Shown here piece by piece: positions 1 through 11,725 of a DNA stretch of 64,000 nucleotides (within the stretch, counting starts at the first letter, position 1; each line of letters opens with the position of its first letter). A program made the translations under genes and the position numbers. Location of the stretch: NCBI GenBank assembly GCA_026225945.1, contig JAMJFZ010003746.1:3232501-3296500 (forward strand), in the 5' to 3' direction. The DNA comes from Cricetomys ansorgei (Eukaryota; Chordata; Mammalia; Rodentia; Nesomyidae). The notes beneath the pieces are model-generated. The model searched no databases. It worked only from the letters and a program-made list of their open reading frames with translations, and was not told the DNA's origin.

Positions 1-1047
1 AACCTTTTACAATACAAGACTTGTGAGGAGGAGAAAATAATGGTCAATATTTATGTTCCAGAAAAAAATTATCCTACTCTGGTCACTGGGAACACAGACA
101 ATTATTAGTCCCCTACCTTTTGCATAAGTTAGAACATAATGGAGAAGACAGTAGCATCGGGGAGCACGTTAAGTATTTTACACGGAGCACTGAAACTGAA
201 GTATAGTGTTTTCTAAAAGTAGAGAACGGGAACTGGAAAGATGACCCAGTACGTGATGACCAAGCATGACAACCTGAAATCAATCCCCAGAACACACATT
301 AGTTGAGAGCTGGCTCTCAAAAGTTGTCCTCTTACCTTCATGTACATATTAACTAATTGCATAACTTTAAGAAAAAGAATAACTCAGCATGAAGACCCAT
401 GACCAGATGGGGGAGAAGCTTGAACAGCTTATGAAGAAGGATGGGCGGATGAGAACTGGTGAGGAAGATTATAGGAGAACCTTCCAAAGCGGAGATAATA
501 TAAATAACAGTGATCAGAACAGATGTTAATTTCCCAAGAAGCTTCACACAATTGTTAAGACTAGAAACAGGTAGGAAATCTCAGAAAAGGAGGCAAAAGA
601 TAGGTCCATATCAGTGTCAGGTCCAGAAACTTGAATTTTACTGTCTATAAAAAGAGAAAATGAGAGAAAAGAGCCAAAGGTAAGCGTCTACCTTTTGATG
701 AGAAAGACTGATGATTTCAGGCTATGGAAGGAAGCTAGAACCTTATTTCTTAAGTCTCCCTGATACTAACAAATGTAAATGATAATGACCTAAAAATATC
801 ACCCAACAAGCTAGAAATTCTTAGCACCTCACTCTTTAGTTTCTTACAACTGGAAAAAATAAAGTACTGGGTAGCTTAAAATAGAAACTATTTTCCCCAC
901 ACAGACCTGGACGCTAAGAAAAGTCTAAAGAACAAATGTATCTGCAGGACTAAGCTCCCACTGAGGACTGTAACTCTTTCTTTGCCTCTCCCTACATTCT
1001 GATGGTTCCTAGCAATTCTTGGCCTTGGATATATCTGCAAAGAGCCT

Positions 1048-1143
1048 ATGGTGGTTTGAATGAAAAAGGTCTCCATAGGTTCATCTGTTTACTTGGTTAC
1101 ATACTTGGGACCCCAACTGAGTCCTCATGCGTGTGTTCATTCT

Positions 1144-1208
<65 letters not shown>

Positions 1209-1376
1209 TCCCTCCCCCCCCGAAGATCACGATGTGAGCTCTCAGCAGTTCCTGCCACCATATCTTTACACCACCATCATGGACTCCAACCCTTGAAAAC
1301 TGAACCAATTAAATGCTTTATTTTAAAGTTGCCTTGGTCATAATGTTTTGTCACAGCAATAGAAAAGTATCTAAGA
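1048..1376 (+). mobile_element. MaLR-type solo LTR with internal CT expansion
   Basis: It starts tggtttgaatgaaaaagg and ends ttgtcacagcaatagaaaag, the arrangement of rodent MT/ORR1-like MaLR LTRs, with an aattaaat poly-A region near 1308. A long CT microsatellite (1141-1205) has expanded inside it. Subfamily not assigned. Confidence 0.75.
1141..1205 (+). repeat. (TC)n microsatellite
   Basis: About 65 bases of uninterrupted CT dinucleotides, then CT/CCC-rich sequence up to about 1220. It produces false Ser-Leu and Arg-Glu reading frames on both strands. Confidence 0.97.
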
Positions 1377-1941
1377 GCCTTTTAAATATAGGTCACAATC
1401 TGAGGTTTGGGTAGAAACGTAAAACACATACTGCTACAAAACACTCCAAAATGCTAAAGTATAACAAACTTTTTTTATTTAGCAGATGAGTACTCACATG
1501 CCCATACACATGGAGAGACACAAACTCACTAATGATTGAAAATATCGTCATTCTCTAGACTTTCATTTCTAGACTTCATTCATGAGTCTAGAATGATATA
1601 TGCTAGGAGTTCCGCCTACCCCCAGCTTTCTGGTTTTTAATGCTTTCTTCTGTGACCTATAGTACAGGGCTTTGGAGAAGACTCAGGAAATAAAAAGCAA
1701 GATCTCAGAGCAAAACAATGTGAGACTGGCACAGATACAAGCCCCAAATGGGCAGCTGTTCTGTTCTGGGAGACCCTTAAGTATATCGGTGCCGGGAATA
1801 AAGCCATACTGCTCCATTCTCAGAACTCTGTGATCACAGGGCTTCTCAATACTCCTCGAAGTTACAAAAGGCCTGAAGGAGCTTTTATCAGTTAGACCTG
1901 TCAATATTTATTAAACTCTAAATTGAAACTTAAATAGCTTT

Positions 1942-2023
1942 AGGGCCAAGGGCATAGCTCAGTTGGTAGAATGTTTCCCTAGTTCACAAGAAGAACCGGG
2001 GGTTCTGTCTGCAGTACCACAAT
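1942..2023 (+). mobile_element. ID-like SINE
   Basis: The tRNA-derived head gggcatagctcagttggtag and the B-box-like ggggttctgtctgcag resemble rodent ID elements. There is no long A tail, so it is probably old. Confidence 0.6.
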
Positions 2024-2109
2024 ATTATATAGCAATTTCCTCCAGGTTGAAGCATTCCCTCCTAGAGGAAGGATCCTTAGGACTTGGAAAACTCTAAAAG
2101 GAGGCTCAT

Positions 2110-2460
2110 AAGACTCAAGAAGTAAAATTATGTCTGGGAAAACTGAAACTTACATGCTTCACAAAGCCCCTACCCAAGGTTACAGAAGCAGTTAACTATG
2201 AGGGAAGAAACCCTGCCAGGGGAGCTTCCTAAAACAAACTAGTTGAGCTACATAAAAGAGAGTCTGTAACCCCCAAGCTGACTGTAAGTCATACAGAAAG
2301 CTCTAAGGTTCCAGTTTTTGGTAGCTGGGGTGAGCTTTTCAGTGATACAGCTGCTTTGAATCCTTCCTGCTCCTATAAGTACATCCAATAAACTAGTTAG
2401 TTAGGCCTCAATTGAATTTGTTACTTTGGTCTGTTGTCAGTTCCCTATCTGGGATGAAGA
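2110..2460 (+). mobile_element. Possible LTR fragment
   Basis: A TATA-like cctataagtacatccaataa, where an AATAAA signal follows closely, and a tail ending in gttccctatctggga resemble a retroviral LTR 3' half. The boundaries are not defined. Confidence 0.35.
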
Positions 2461-3225
2461 AAAACATTTGTGTCCCATCTTCAAACAACACACGTAAGCC
2501 AGGGGTGGTAGCACACTCTTGTGATCCTAAAGAAGGGTCGGGGAACCTGAGCCCATCTGGAAAGCAGACTCGTTGCTTTAAGATGGGCTGACCCTTGCTC
2601 CAAGAATTGTACTCCCTTTCCCAAGGGAGTTACACATTGAAACCCTTAGAAATTGCTGGCAAGGGCAGAACCAATCAGAGAGAAGGAAGGGAAGTTAGGA
2701 AGGGAAATAGCCCCAGGAGCCTATAGAAAGTTTGACCCGGAGGCCCTGACTCTGGGGAACCTCCCATTCCCTTAATGGAGCTGTTGATCCATTCTAATAA
2801 CATCTGTCATTTTTCTTTTTTGTCCCCTCTGTGGCTGGAGCTTCTCCATTTGCACTTCTTTGCAGACTCCTCTATCTCTGTCACCTTCACTCTCCTGAGG
2901 CTCTGTGTCTGCCATTCCTGTTTCAGACTGTGGTCACTTTCAGTTCCCTCACCTGGGACCCCATGATCTGCAAGTGTCACCTTCGCTTTTCTGGTAGAAA
3001 GCCATTCCCCATTCCCGGCTCCAGCGGCCCTCCCCTCTTCAAATGTCATTTCTATTTCCCATCACCCTGGATCTGCACGGATCTCCTTTCCATGACAAGC
3101 TCAGAAGTACCCCTAGATAACTACCCCTCACCTAAGACCCCTGCAACAACCCTAGGCCTCCACAGGTAAAGTCAGGAAGATGCTTGTTAATTTAAACTAG
3201 CAAGTCCATTATAGAGGCTGTGGAT

Positions 3226-3365
3226 GGGGCTAGAGAGGTAGCCTAATGGTTAAGAACACTGGCTGCTCTCCAGAAGGACTCAGGTTTTGATTCCTGGTAT
3301 CACATCGCAGCTTATAAGTGTCTGGGCAACTCCAGTTTTTAGGGGATCTAACACCTTCTTCTGGT
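3226..3365 (+). mobile_element. B2 SINE
   Basis: Head ggggctagagaggtagccta with the diagnostic ggctgctctccagaaggact and a body ending in aggggatctaacaccttctt. Confidence 0.85.
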
Positions 3366-3432
3366 CAAAATTCAAGAATATAATTTTTAATGTGAAAAGA
3401 TGTAAATAAGCATCTTACTACTGAACATAAAT

Positions 3433-3810
3433 GGATAGTATTAGTCACTTTTCTACTTGCAGTTACAAAATATCTAACAAAGCAAACAAGAAAGGGTTTC
3501 TTTCGCCTACAGTTTAATAATGGATACAGTCCATTAGGGTGGTGGGAACAAGTGGTCACTGGTTACATTGTATCTGCTGGATATACTGTGTTGCATTCAG
3601 AAAGCAGAGAAAAGAAAGGGTCAAAGAGTGGGTCCAGGCTACAAAATCTCAAGGCCTAACCCCAGCTATCCACCCCAGGAGGGCTCCACCTCCTCAAAGT
3701 AACATGATCTTCCCAAACAGCTCCCCCAGCTGGCAATCAGGTGTCCACACACATGAACCTATGGGAAACACTACACATTCAAACCATTACATCTGCAAAG
3801 GAGCACATTT
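3433..3810 (-). mobile_element. MT-like MaLR LTR
   Basis: Read on plus, tattagtcacttttct at the start and cctatgggaaacactacaca followed by ttcaaaccattac at the end are the reverse-strand ends of rodent MT LTRs. Diverged, no TSD resolved. The 115-codon plus-strand open frame across it is incidental. Confidence 0.75.
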
Positions 3811-4104
3811 TGAAAAGAACCTACAAAAACACCACTATAAAATATTTAAAATGCGTAAAAATTTAAAAGACTTCCCAAAGCAATAGCTGAAAGACATATA
3901 GAAAAATAAACTTTCATACACTGACAGTGGAAAATACAAACTGAAACCACTATGTACATAGGATACATTTATTTCCACCTTCATACAGTTTTTTACAATC
4001 TGGGAACAGAAAGTTTCTATTTCATCTGCATTTCTTTCTCACTCCCCAACATAAATGCTGCAGGATGAGGGTGGGGGAAGACCCATGAAATAATATCAAT
4101 GATA

Positions 4105-4325
4105 ACAAAAGAATCTGAGCCACTTTGCAACAACTATAGAAAATAGTTTGGAAGTTCCCTAGAGACCAAAAAAATGCATATATGGTTACCATATGAACCA
4201 CAAATTCTCTCTAAGAGTGAGTAACAGTATTATCCACAAGTATCCACTTGTACACAAGTGTTCATGGAAGTTTTGTGACAGCCAAGAACTGGGAACAATT
4301 CAAGGGTCAACTGATAGTTACTTAA
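4105..4325 (+). mobile_element. Old L1 ORF2 3' fragment
   Basis: Order and wording match an eroded L1 ORF2: gaaaatagtttggaagttcc, then ggttaccatatgaaccac, then cttgtacacaagtgttcatg, then gggaacaattcaagggtcaa. No open frame survives. Confidence 0.65.
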
Positions 4326-5927
4326 ATTGTAGGAAAGTCTTAACTATCTAATTTACTTGTCTCTCAAACAGTCTTTCAAGTATTAATTTCCAGAAAAAAT
4401 GAAAGGCTGCCCATCTCTATGTCAGGGATGATAACACAGCAGGCGAATGTCCCGCATCAGTTCTCAGTGTTAATCATTCCAGTGGCCCAGTATCCCACAG
4501 GACAGTATTTTGTGAGACTCCCCATAACTGCTTCTTTGTCCAGCACATGTATGCATAAGGTGTACTTTTGTATTAGATCTCTAACTCAGTTTAATACTGG
4601 GAAATGTGCCAATGCTGACCAGTCACAAATATTTGCATGCCATTCTGAGGGGTTGCCAAGTATAAGACCCACTGGGACTGGTGAGCAGAAAAGAAAAAGA
4701 AAAAAGAATGCATTATAAACACACATAAACCTCTAATGTAAGAGTGGCTGGAAACCACGGGCTTTGATACAAAAACTCTCCTATCATAAATATTAGATAC
4801 AGAAACTGCCAAAGTCTCTGTCCTAATTAGTAAATAAACCCTTTTTTTAACTAAATATTCAACTCAAATCCTGTGTCTCTGTCTGTCTAACTGCATGTAG
4901 GTGTTTGTGTGTGAGCACACAACCTTATTTTTTAAGGTCATACACAATTTGAATGTGCTGGTCAGGTGATCAAAGATAAAAACAGCCACAAAAACCACTT
5001 TGGCACAGCTTTCTTGACTGCTATGAATTCTGCAGCGACTTTATTGGTCTAGAATGACCTACACATGTGGTGTAATTTTATATGAGGTTCATATTTTTGC
5101 AAACCACACAAAATGCTGAGGGAAAACACCTCAAAGGACACACAGCCATCAACCTAGCACCACTCGTACCAGGAGGGTAAGGCCTTATTTATCCACATCA
5201 CCTGAGCACAAGAAACACCTACCTTGCTTGGCAAGCATCAAAGTCTGTGGTAAATTTGGTAGGCCAACTTAATAAAACACAAGGTTTTCCTTTACCAATG
5301 GAAACAGACAGAAAAAAAATACCTACCTTACTACTTTGTCTTCACAATTCTGATCACAAAACTATTGAGTATATTTGCTTTGTAAGACAAATTCTTGTAC
5401 AATTAACTGAAAGGGGGGAAACGGATTGTTCCTTTTCATTCCTCTCTTGGTTTTGTCAATGTGAGTCTTCCTAACTCTGATTTAATCTTTTCAACATTCT
5501 CTGCTTCTCTGTCATTTCGCCTTATCACACCTCAATGAAAACAACCTCCTCTAGAAACCAACTCAACTAGAAGGTTCTATCACAATAATTACACTTTCTA
5601 AATCTTTATTCCTAGCCCTAACCAATACTGACACTCCTGAGATTCAAAGAGTATTTCAGATTTCTTTTTTTCTTCATTTAAATTCATTTCTAAAAACATT
5701 TAAGATGACTAACGTGGACAATCATTAATGCCTGCTAAATCTGACTGGCAGTTTCTTTCATGTCATTTCTTGCATTTTTCCTGTATTCTACAGAATTCCA
5801 TGAGAAAGACAGAAAATGACAAACAAGGGGTAGAAGGTGTTTGATTTGAAATTATATCATGCTGTCTAGTAAGATATCACATAGGGTAAAGGAGATGAGT
5901 CACCAAGTTTAAAAAAAAACAAACCAA

Positions 5928-6060
5928 GTGTATTAGTTTGTATTCTGTTATTAGTAACACAATACCACAGGGTGGGCAAATTACAAAGAAGAAAGGTTTA
6001 TTTGGCTCATGGATCTGCTCCAAGATCACAAGACTACATGAGATGTCCATCCTTTTTTCT
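5928..6060 (-). mobile_element. MaLR-like LTR fragment
   Basis: gtattagtttgtattctgtt, then gggtgggcaaattacaaag and ggtttatttggctcatgg resemble the reverse-strand end of THE1/MST-type MaLR LTRs. It runs directly into the 6068-6173 microsatellite. Confidence 0.6.
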
Positions 6061-6067
6061 CTCTATC

Positions 6068-6080
6068 TCACACACACACA

Positions 6081-6122
<42 letters not shown>

Positions 6123-6123
6123 G

Positions 6124-6173
<50 letters not shown>
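6068..6173 (+). repeat. Compound (CA)n(TC)n(CA)n microsatellite
   Basis: CA repeats at 6068-6081, TC repeats at about 6084-6118, then about 49 bases of CA to 6173. Apparent His-Thr and Ser-Leu peptides here are artefacts. Confidence 0.97.
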
Positions 6174-6175
<2 letters not shown>

Positions 6176-6352
6176 TTAAAGAGGCATTGGGTTGTAAGCC
6201 AAAGGTAGGTTGTCAAACAAAGCACAGTGTCTAAACTGTAGCACTTGAAGTCCTAGAACTATAGCAGCTATTCACTTTGGACTGAATGTCAAATCTGTGG
6301 CCTACTCATAAAAAAAAAGAGCTGCTTCCTCCTACCGTGACAAAGTGTGGAT

Positions 6353-6575
6353 CAGTGGTTCTCAGCCTTCCTAATGCTTCAACCCTTTAATGCAGTTCCT
6401 CATGCACAGTGGCCCCCAACCATAAAATTATTTTTGTTACTACTTCATAACTATAGTTTTGCTACTATTATGAATCATAATGTAAATATCTGATATGCAG
6501 ATGGCCTTAGGTCACCCCTGTGAAAGGGTTGTTTGACCCTCAAAGAGGTCACAACCCACAGGTTGAATGGATAAT
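6353..6575 (+). mobile_element. URR1-like hAT (Charlie) non-autonomous DNA element
   Basis: The left end cagtggttctcagccttcct and the body ccataaaattatttttgtta and atgtaaatatctgatatgca are characteristic. The right inverted end is eroded after cccacaggttga. Confidence 0.85.
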
Positions 6576-6621
6576 ACCACCACCTATAAATACAAGTCTA
6601 AAATACATTTTCCTGAATGAC

Positions 6622-6648
6622 AAAAAAAAAAAAAAAAAAAAAAAAAAA
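6622..6648 (+). repeat. Poly-A tract
   Basis: Twenty-seven A residues, with no convincing SINE directly upstream. Confidence 0.95.
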
Positions 6649-7087
6649 CTTCTTTGAAGCAGTTAAGACTTGCATTATTTCAATTTGTCAATAAAATCAG
6701 CTCTGCTCCATACACTGAGGTGTCAACCAGAAAATAAATCCATAATAGACATAGCACCATGATTTAAGAACAAGTAGGAGACATAAGATGGACGGAAGAA
6801 TTACTAATACAGGATGTCAGTGAGAGTAAGACCATGTGTCAAGCAACGTAGTATGTTAAGAATTCACCTAGCCCTCCTCTATAAAAGTGACAAAAATGCA
6901 TATCTTACCTAACTCAAGCTAATACTATATAGCCTCAATCAAAACTTCAGGACCCTGTCAGAGCGCAGAAAAATTCTTTGATGGAATGTAACATAAATGG
7001 TACAATTTGGTACAATTCCATAGTATGGCAGTTTAAATGAGAAATGTTCCTCATAGGCTCACGTATTTGAACACTTGTTCCCTAGTT

Positions 7088-7385
7088 TGTTATGGTTTGA
7101 ATCTGATGCTTTATCCCCCAGCTAGTGGTACCATTTGGCAAGTCTGTGAAACCTTTCAGAGAAGTAGATGTCTAGGGGCAAGCATCTGAAAGCTGTAATG
7201 GCCACTGGTTCCCATCTCGCTCTCTGCTTCACAGTCCACTATAATGTGAACAGCCTCTGCCATGAGTCCTGAGGCTATGATATGAGTTGCTCTGGTGTGC
7301 CTCTCTGAAAATATGAGCCAAAATAATTCTTTCTTCCTCTTTCTATCAACTACTATGACAGTGACACAATGGGAACTAACACAGA
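7088..7385 (+). mobile_element. MaLR-type LTR
   Basis: tatggtttgaatctgatgct at the 5' end, gagccaaaataattctttct as the poly-A region and gggaactaacacag at the 3' end fit a full-length rodent MaLR LTR. Confidence 0.7.
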
Positions 7386-7607
7386 AAACTGTTTCTGAGA
7401 ATTAATGTTGTTGCTATCCTAAGTCTGACCATGTGGTTCATGGTCTTTCAACTAGTGGGAAGAATTTAGGAAGATTTGAAGATGCAGGCTATGAAAAGCC
7501 CTAGGACACTGTAATCAGAGCCTAATGAGATAGTCTTGGGGGAGTCTGGGAAACCAGAATGCAGACGGTATAGACGATGCTCAGAAGGCTTGGAATGAGA
7601 ACACAGA

Positions 7608-7966
7608 TTGTCCACGTATTAGTTACTTTTCTGCTGTTATTGTAAAATATTCTGAAGCAAAAGTTCAGAAGCAACTTAGAGGAGAAATGTGTTATTTTTA
7701 GCTTACAATTCCAGCAAGAATACAGTCCATGACAGGGAAGGCATGGTAGCAGGAGTACAGGGCCATCCTGCAAGCAGAAATCACATTTCATTCATAAACA
7801 GGAAGCAGAGAGAGAAAAGGAAGTGGGACTGGGCTATAAAGCTGCAAAGCCTGCCCTCAGTGGCATACTTCCTCCCCACAAGGTTCCACCTTCTAAAAGT
7901 CCATATCCTTCCCAAACAGCATCACCAAATGAGCCTATAGGAGACATTTTTTCATTCAAACCACCA
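7608..7966 (-). mobile_element. MT-like MaLR LTR
   Basis: Read on plus it begins gtccacgtattagttacttt and ends gagcctataggagacatttt followed by ttcattcaaaccaccat, the hallmark MT reverse-strand end. It lies about 220 bases from an opposite-oriented MaLR LTR (7088-7385). Confidence 0.8.
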
Positions 7967-9461
7967 TACTACAAAATAGGACTAAAGGATATCTGTGCTA
8001 GATTCCCGTAAAGAATCTGTCTGTGCTTTGCCAGGGTGCTGATAGAAGCCAAATTCAAAACTAAGGTACTGCTTAATCTTGAGGAGGAAATTTCCTGGCT
8101 GCTTTTAGCCAGGTGTACAGTGAGAATCAGAACCAAAAAGCAGAAAGTGTGTGACTTGACCAGAAAAGGAGCACATTTAAAGTGGCAAAGAGTTAGTTGT
8201 TAAAGAGATTAGCACCATTAAAGAGAAACCAAGTGATGTGCACCAGGGCAATAGGAAAGGAAATAGGAAATGCCTTTTAAAGGCATTTCAGGACTTGTCA
8301 GGACCACACCTAGCAAAGGCTTCAGATTGTAACACAGAAAATGCATTTGAAAATCTTCTTTTAGAACACTGTGCATCTTGAGTGCTTTATTTACACAGAG
8401 CTGCCTAAGGAGGTGTTTTAACTACCCAGGCACTCAAAGAACACTGAAGTCACAGTCCAATGGGACTTGGCTACTGCTTAGCTTGCAGCAAAATCTGGTA
8501 TTATCCACATGATACTTGTTTTGCAGGCATGCAGGATACAAAAGTCATGGAAGCTCCCGCCAAATTTTTAGGAAAAAAAAAAAAAAAAGCCTGAAAGGCC
8601 AGGAAATGTATAGCAGAGTGTGATTCTCTTCAGGGACCCATGACAGGGTAATGGAAGAAACTTTGAAAGTAAACTTAGCTGCAATGGAGATATAAAGACA
8701 CTGGAGAAGCCAGGAATGCAGAACATCAGTTGGGAAAAGTTATTATACGTACCAAGTGGAGCCAGACCAAGAGAGAGGCCGTGTGTGGGACGTGAGAGGT
8801 TACAGAGTACCCAGGCCTACTCGGGCTCAGAACATATCACTACATGCATGGAGCTACAGGATTTACTGCTTGCCTCCCTGGGTTTTAGGCTTATTTTGGT
8901 CATATCCCTTCTTTCAATGTCCCCATTTCTCCATTTTGAAATGGGAATGCTTATTATGAGCCATTGAATGGTGGAAGTATTTAACTTTGGTTTTTGTTCA
9001 ATTTACAACAGTCCTCTTTTACTGGGCAGGAATTCTCAGTCAGGATATGAAAAAATTTAATCTTAATTGAATTCTTCACAGATGGGAGTTGGACAGGTAG
9101 TCAAGTTCAGGAATACAGAGTGCCCCCTCCCCCAATACTGGCTCCTCTTCAGTGGTACTTGCATCATCATTCATGTTTGAGCTCCTTATGAAAAATGCAG
9201 ATGCTGAAAAGTACATTGGCTGCCAGAACCACACTGGCCCCATTGATACTCTCTTTCCTAACATTAATATACCTGTTGTGATGGCAGTCACAAACTCTCT
9301 GAAATACTCCAAGCCTTTGGAAGTAAAATTCCACATGAATATCCAGTTTTGCAGCTCTTCTAGATCAATATCCATCAGTCTCTTATTCATCAGTGGTGTG
9401 ACTGACTCCATCTTGGAATTCTGGTGTCCCCAGATGCCCACAGATTTTTGTTGTTGCTTCA

Positions 9462-9580
9462 TTCTTGTTTTTGTTTGTTATTCAAAGTCTCACCACATAG
9501 CCTAGACTGGCCTTGAACACTGGCAATCCTAATGTCGATTCACTCAAGAACTGGGACTAGCTGCACAAGCCACCACACAT
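9462..9580 (-). mobile_element. B1 SINE, diverged
   Basis: Plus-strand cacatagcctagactggcct and actgggactagctgcacaag are the reverse of B1. Confidence 0.6.
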
Positions 9581-9807
9581 AGTTTATAAACCTTTCTTTT
9601 TGATATTTCAAGCGCTCTTAGATGATGTAACAACTAAGATTGATTTGAGACTCAGGAGACTTTTGAACAATGCTGGAACTGTTAAGCTATAAGAGACTCT
9701 TGAGATTAGACTAAAGGCATTTTGTATTTTGAGATGGCCAAGGGCTTTGATGGGGGTAGGGTAGGGGATAGGAATAGAAAGAAAGCTATGGCTTAAGTCT
9801 GAAATGC

Positions 9808-10125
9808 TCATGTTTTGAACACTACATCCCAAGCTGGTGGTAGAATTTTGGGAGGTTATGAAACCTTTAAAAGGTGAGGCCTGGCTGGTAGAAGTAGAAT
9901 ACTATAAGTGGGCCTCTGAAGGTCATAATGGAGCCCAGGATCCTTTACACTCTCTGAATCCTGGTTTAATACATGCCCACACCACCAGGAACTCAATTGT
10001 TCCACCATGCCTTCCCCATCATGATGAACTGAAGCTCTTTGAACCCATGAGCCAAAATAAATCTATCCTCTCTTATGTTGTTTCTGTTAACTGTTATAGG
10101 CACAGGGATACTAAAGCAACTAATG
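9808..10125 (+). mobile_element. MaLR-type LTR
   Basis: tgttttgaacactacatccc at the start, catgagccaaaataaatcta near the end, then cactaatgcag-like termination. Same family type as 7088-7385. Confidence 0.6.
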
Positions 10126-10164
10126 CAGGAGCAAATAAAACAACTTTTATCAAATAAAAGTGTT

Positions 10165-10325
10165 GTAAGCCAGACAGAGTAGCACATACTATTAATTTCT
10201 TCACTGGGGTGACAGAGGGAGATGGGTCTCTCTGAGTTCGAGGCCAGCCTAATCTATATAGAGAAGTCCATAACAACCAGGGCTATATAGAGACCTTGTC
10301 CACAAATAAACAAACAAACAAACAA
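10165..10325 (+). mobile_element. B1 SINE
   Basis: ctgagttcgaggccagccta, then accagggctatatagagacc, with a CAAA-rich tail to 10325. Confidence 0.8.
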
Positions 10326-10330
10326 GCAGG

Positions 10331-10560
10331 GGTGTTTTAAAAGACCAGGTATTGTGTATATTTTTAATCTACAAATTTAAGGGTACTTGCATGTTTGGGA
10401 GAAAAAAATATGTAATAAAACATCTGCTGTAGCCAATAAAATAAAATTAAAAGGGTATTCTAAAAGAGCAAGTATTGTAAAGTATTTTTAACCTACAAAT
10501 TTAAGGGTCCTTGCATGCTTGGGAGAGAAATACATAATAAAACATCTGCTGTAGCCAAAA
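10331..10560 (+). repeat. 124-bp direct tandem duplication
   Basis: Copy 1 is about 10331-10454 and copy 2 about 10455-10560. Shared landmarks such as ctacaaatttaagggt and ataaaacatctgctgtagcc recur at an offset of about 124 bases. The copies differ by scattered substitutions, so the duplication is not recent. Confidence 0.85.
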
Positions 10561-10574
10561 CAACTTTAGGAAGT

Positions 10575-10725
10575 TAGTAGAATCATTATCCTTACTTTAT
10601 GGATGAGGCAATGCAGGCTCAAAAATGCGTTAAAAAACAACTCATATACAGTTACATATTAATTAACAGAGGGTTGGCATCAATCCTAGGTCTGACCCAA
10701 ACCTCTATTTTTAAAGTATTTTGTA
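10575..10725 (-). mobile_element. MIR SINE (ancient)
   Basis: tactttatggatgaggcaat, gcaggctcaaaaatgc and caatcctaggtctgacc match the reverse MIR 3' half. Confidence 0.55.
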
Positions 10726-11152
10726 TTATTTTATATATTCATACAACAAATCTTGATCATATCAACCAAACTCCCTTTTCACACTTCCCTGAGAAGTCCT
10801 CTGAATATGCAGCCCTCCCACATTCACTTTGTCTTTTCAATAATCCATTGAGTCTAATTAGTACTGCCTTATGAGCATGAACAACCATCCAGCAGTCACA
10901 CCCCCTTACAGCAGACATCAATTGCCAATAGCTCTTCAACCAGCAGTAGAGCTTCATGGGCTCCTCCACATCTCCAACTGAGATTACTGACAAGTTTGAT
11001 CTTGTGCAGCTAAACCTCTACTTTCAACCATTATTTCCAGTAAAGTTTGATCATCTCTGTGAGGGTCAACATATTAAAGGAGAAATTTATAGAACAGAAG
11101 CAATTTCAATAAAATTGTACATCACTACACAACAAAAGTCCTCATTCTAGAT

Positions 11153-11371
11153 CAGTAATTCTCAACCTTCCTAATGCTGCGACCTTTAACACAGTCCCTA
11201 ATGTTGTGGTGACCCCCCCAACCATAAAATTTTCTTGGTACTTCATAACTGTAATTTTGCTACTGTTATGATCCTAATGAGTTATCTGATGTGTAGATGG
11301 TCTTAGATGACCCCTGTGAAAAGGTCAGTCAACCTCCAAAGAGATTGTGACCCACAGGTTAAGAACCACTG
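11153..11371 (+). mobile_element. URR1-like hAT (Charlie) element with both ends
   Basis: Left end cagtaattctcaaccttcct and right end aggttaagaaccactg are inverted. Flanking octamers ttctagat (11145-11152) and tcctagac (11372-11379) match at 6 of 8 positions, consistent with an eroded 8-bp hAT target duplication. Confidence 0.9.
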
Positions 11372-11459
11372 TCCTAGACAGCCAAAAGGTGGGAGGAGGC
11401 GACACCACACAGACCTTTCCCTCAGATCCATGTTTTCCTTGAAGAATTTTTTAATTGAC

Positions 11460-11725
11460 AGGCTGGGAAATAGCTTACTCAGTAAAGTGCTTGTTGTGAA
11501 AGCATGAGGACCTGAGTTAAATCCCAAAAAGCATTTGTAATCTCAACACTGAAGAAATGGAGATAAGAAGATCCCTAGAACTTGAGTCAGCGTAGCCTAA
11601 TCAGCAAGTCCTTGGGCAGGTCAGTTAGCCTGACTGGTAATGGCACCTGAGGACAGGAACACCACCTCAGGTTGTCCTCTAGACTCCACAAACATGCACA
11701 CATACACATACAGAATAATTTTAAA
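11460..11725 (+). mobile_element. B4-like SINE
   Basis: cagtaaagtgcttgttgtga and gcatgaggacctgagttaaa form the head, and the 3' part (gttgtcctctagactccaca, then acacatac) completes a composite of about 265 bases. Confidence 0.7.

Noticed and set aside
1002..1343. Open frames rich in Ser-Leu (plus) and Arg-Glu (minus)
   Set aside because: They translate the CT microsatellite inside an LTR and are not genes.
2775..3169. 112- and 63-codon plus and 80-codon minus open frames
   Set aside because: Overlapping frames in C/T-rich sequence with no recognisable protein. I could not identify the sequence either.
5938..6234. Open frames of 98 and 78 codons with Ser-Leu and His-Thr runs
   Set aside because: Products of the compound CA/TC microsatellite.
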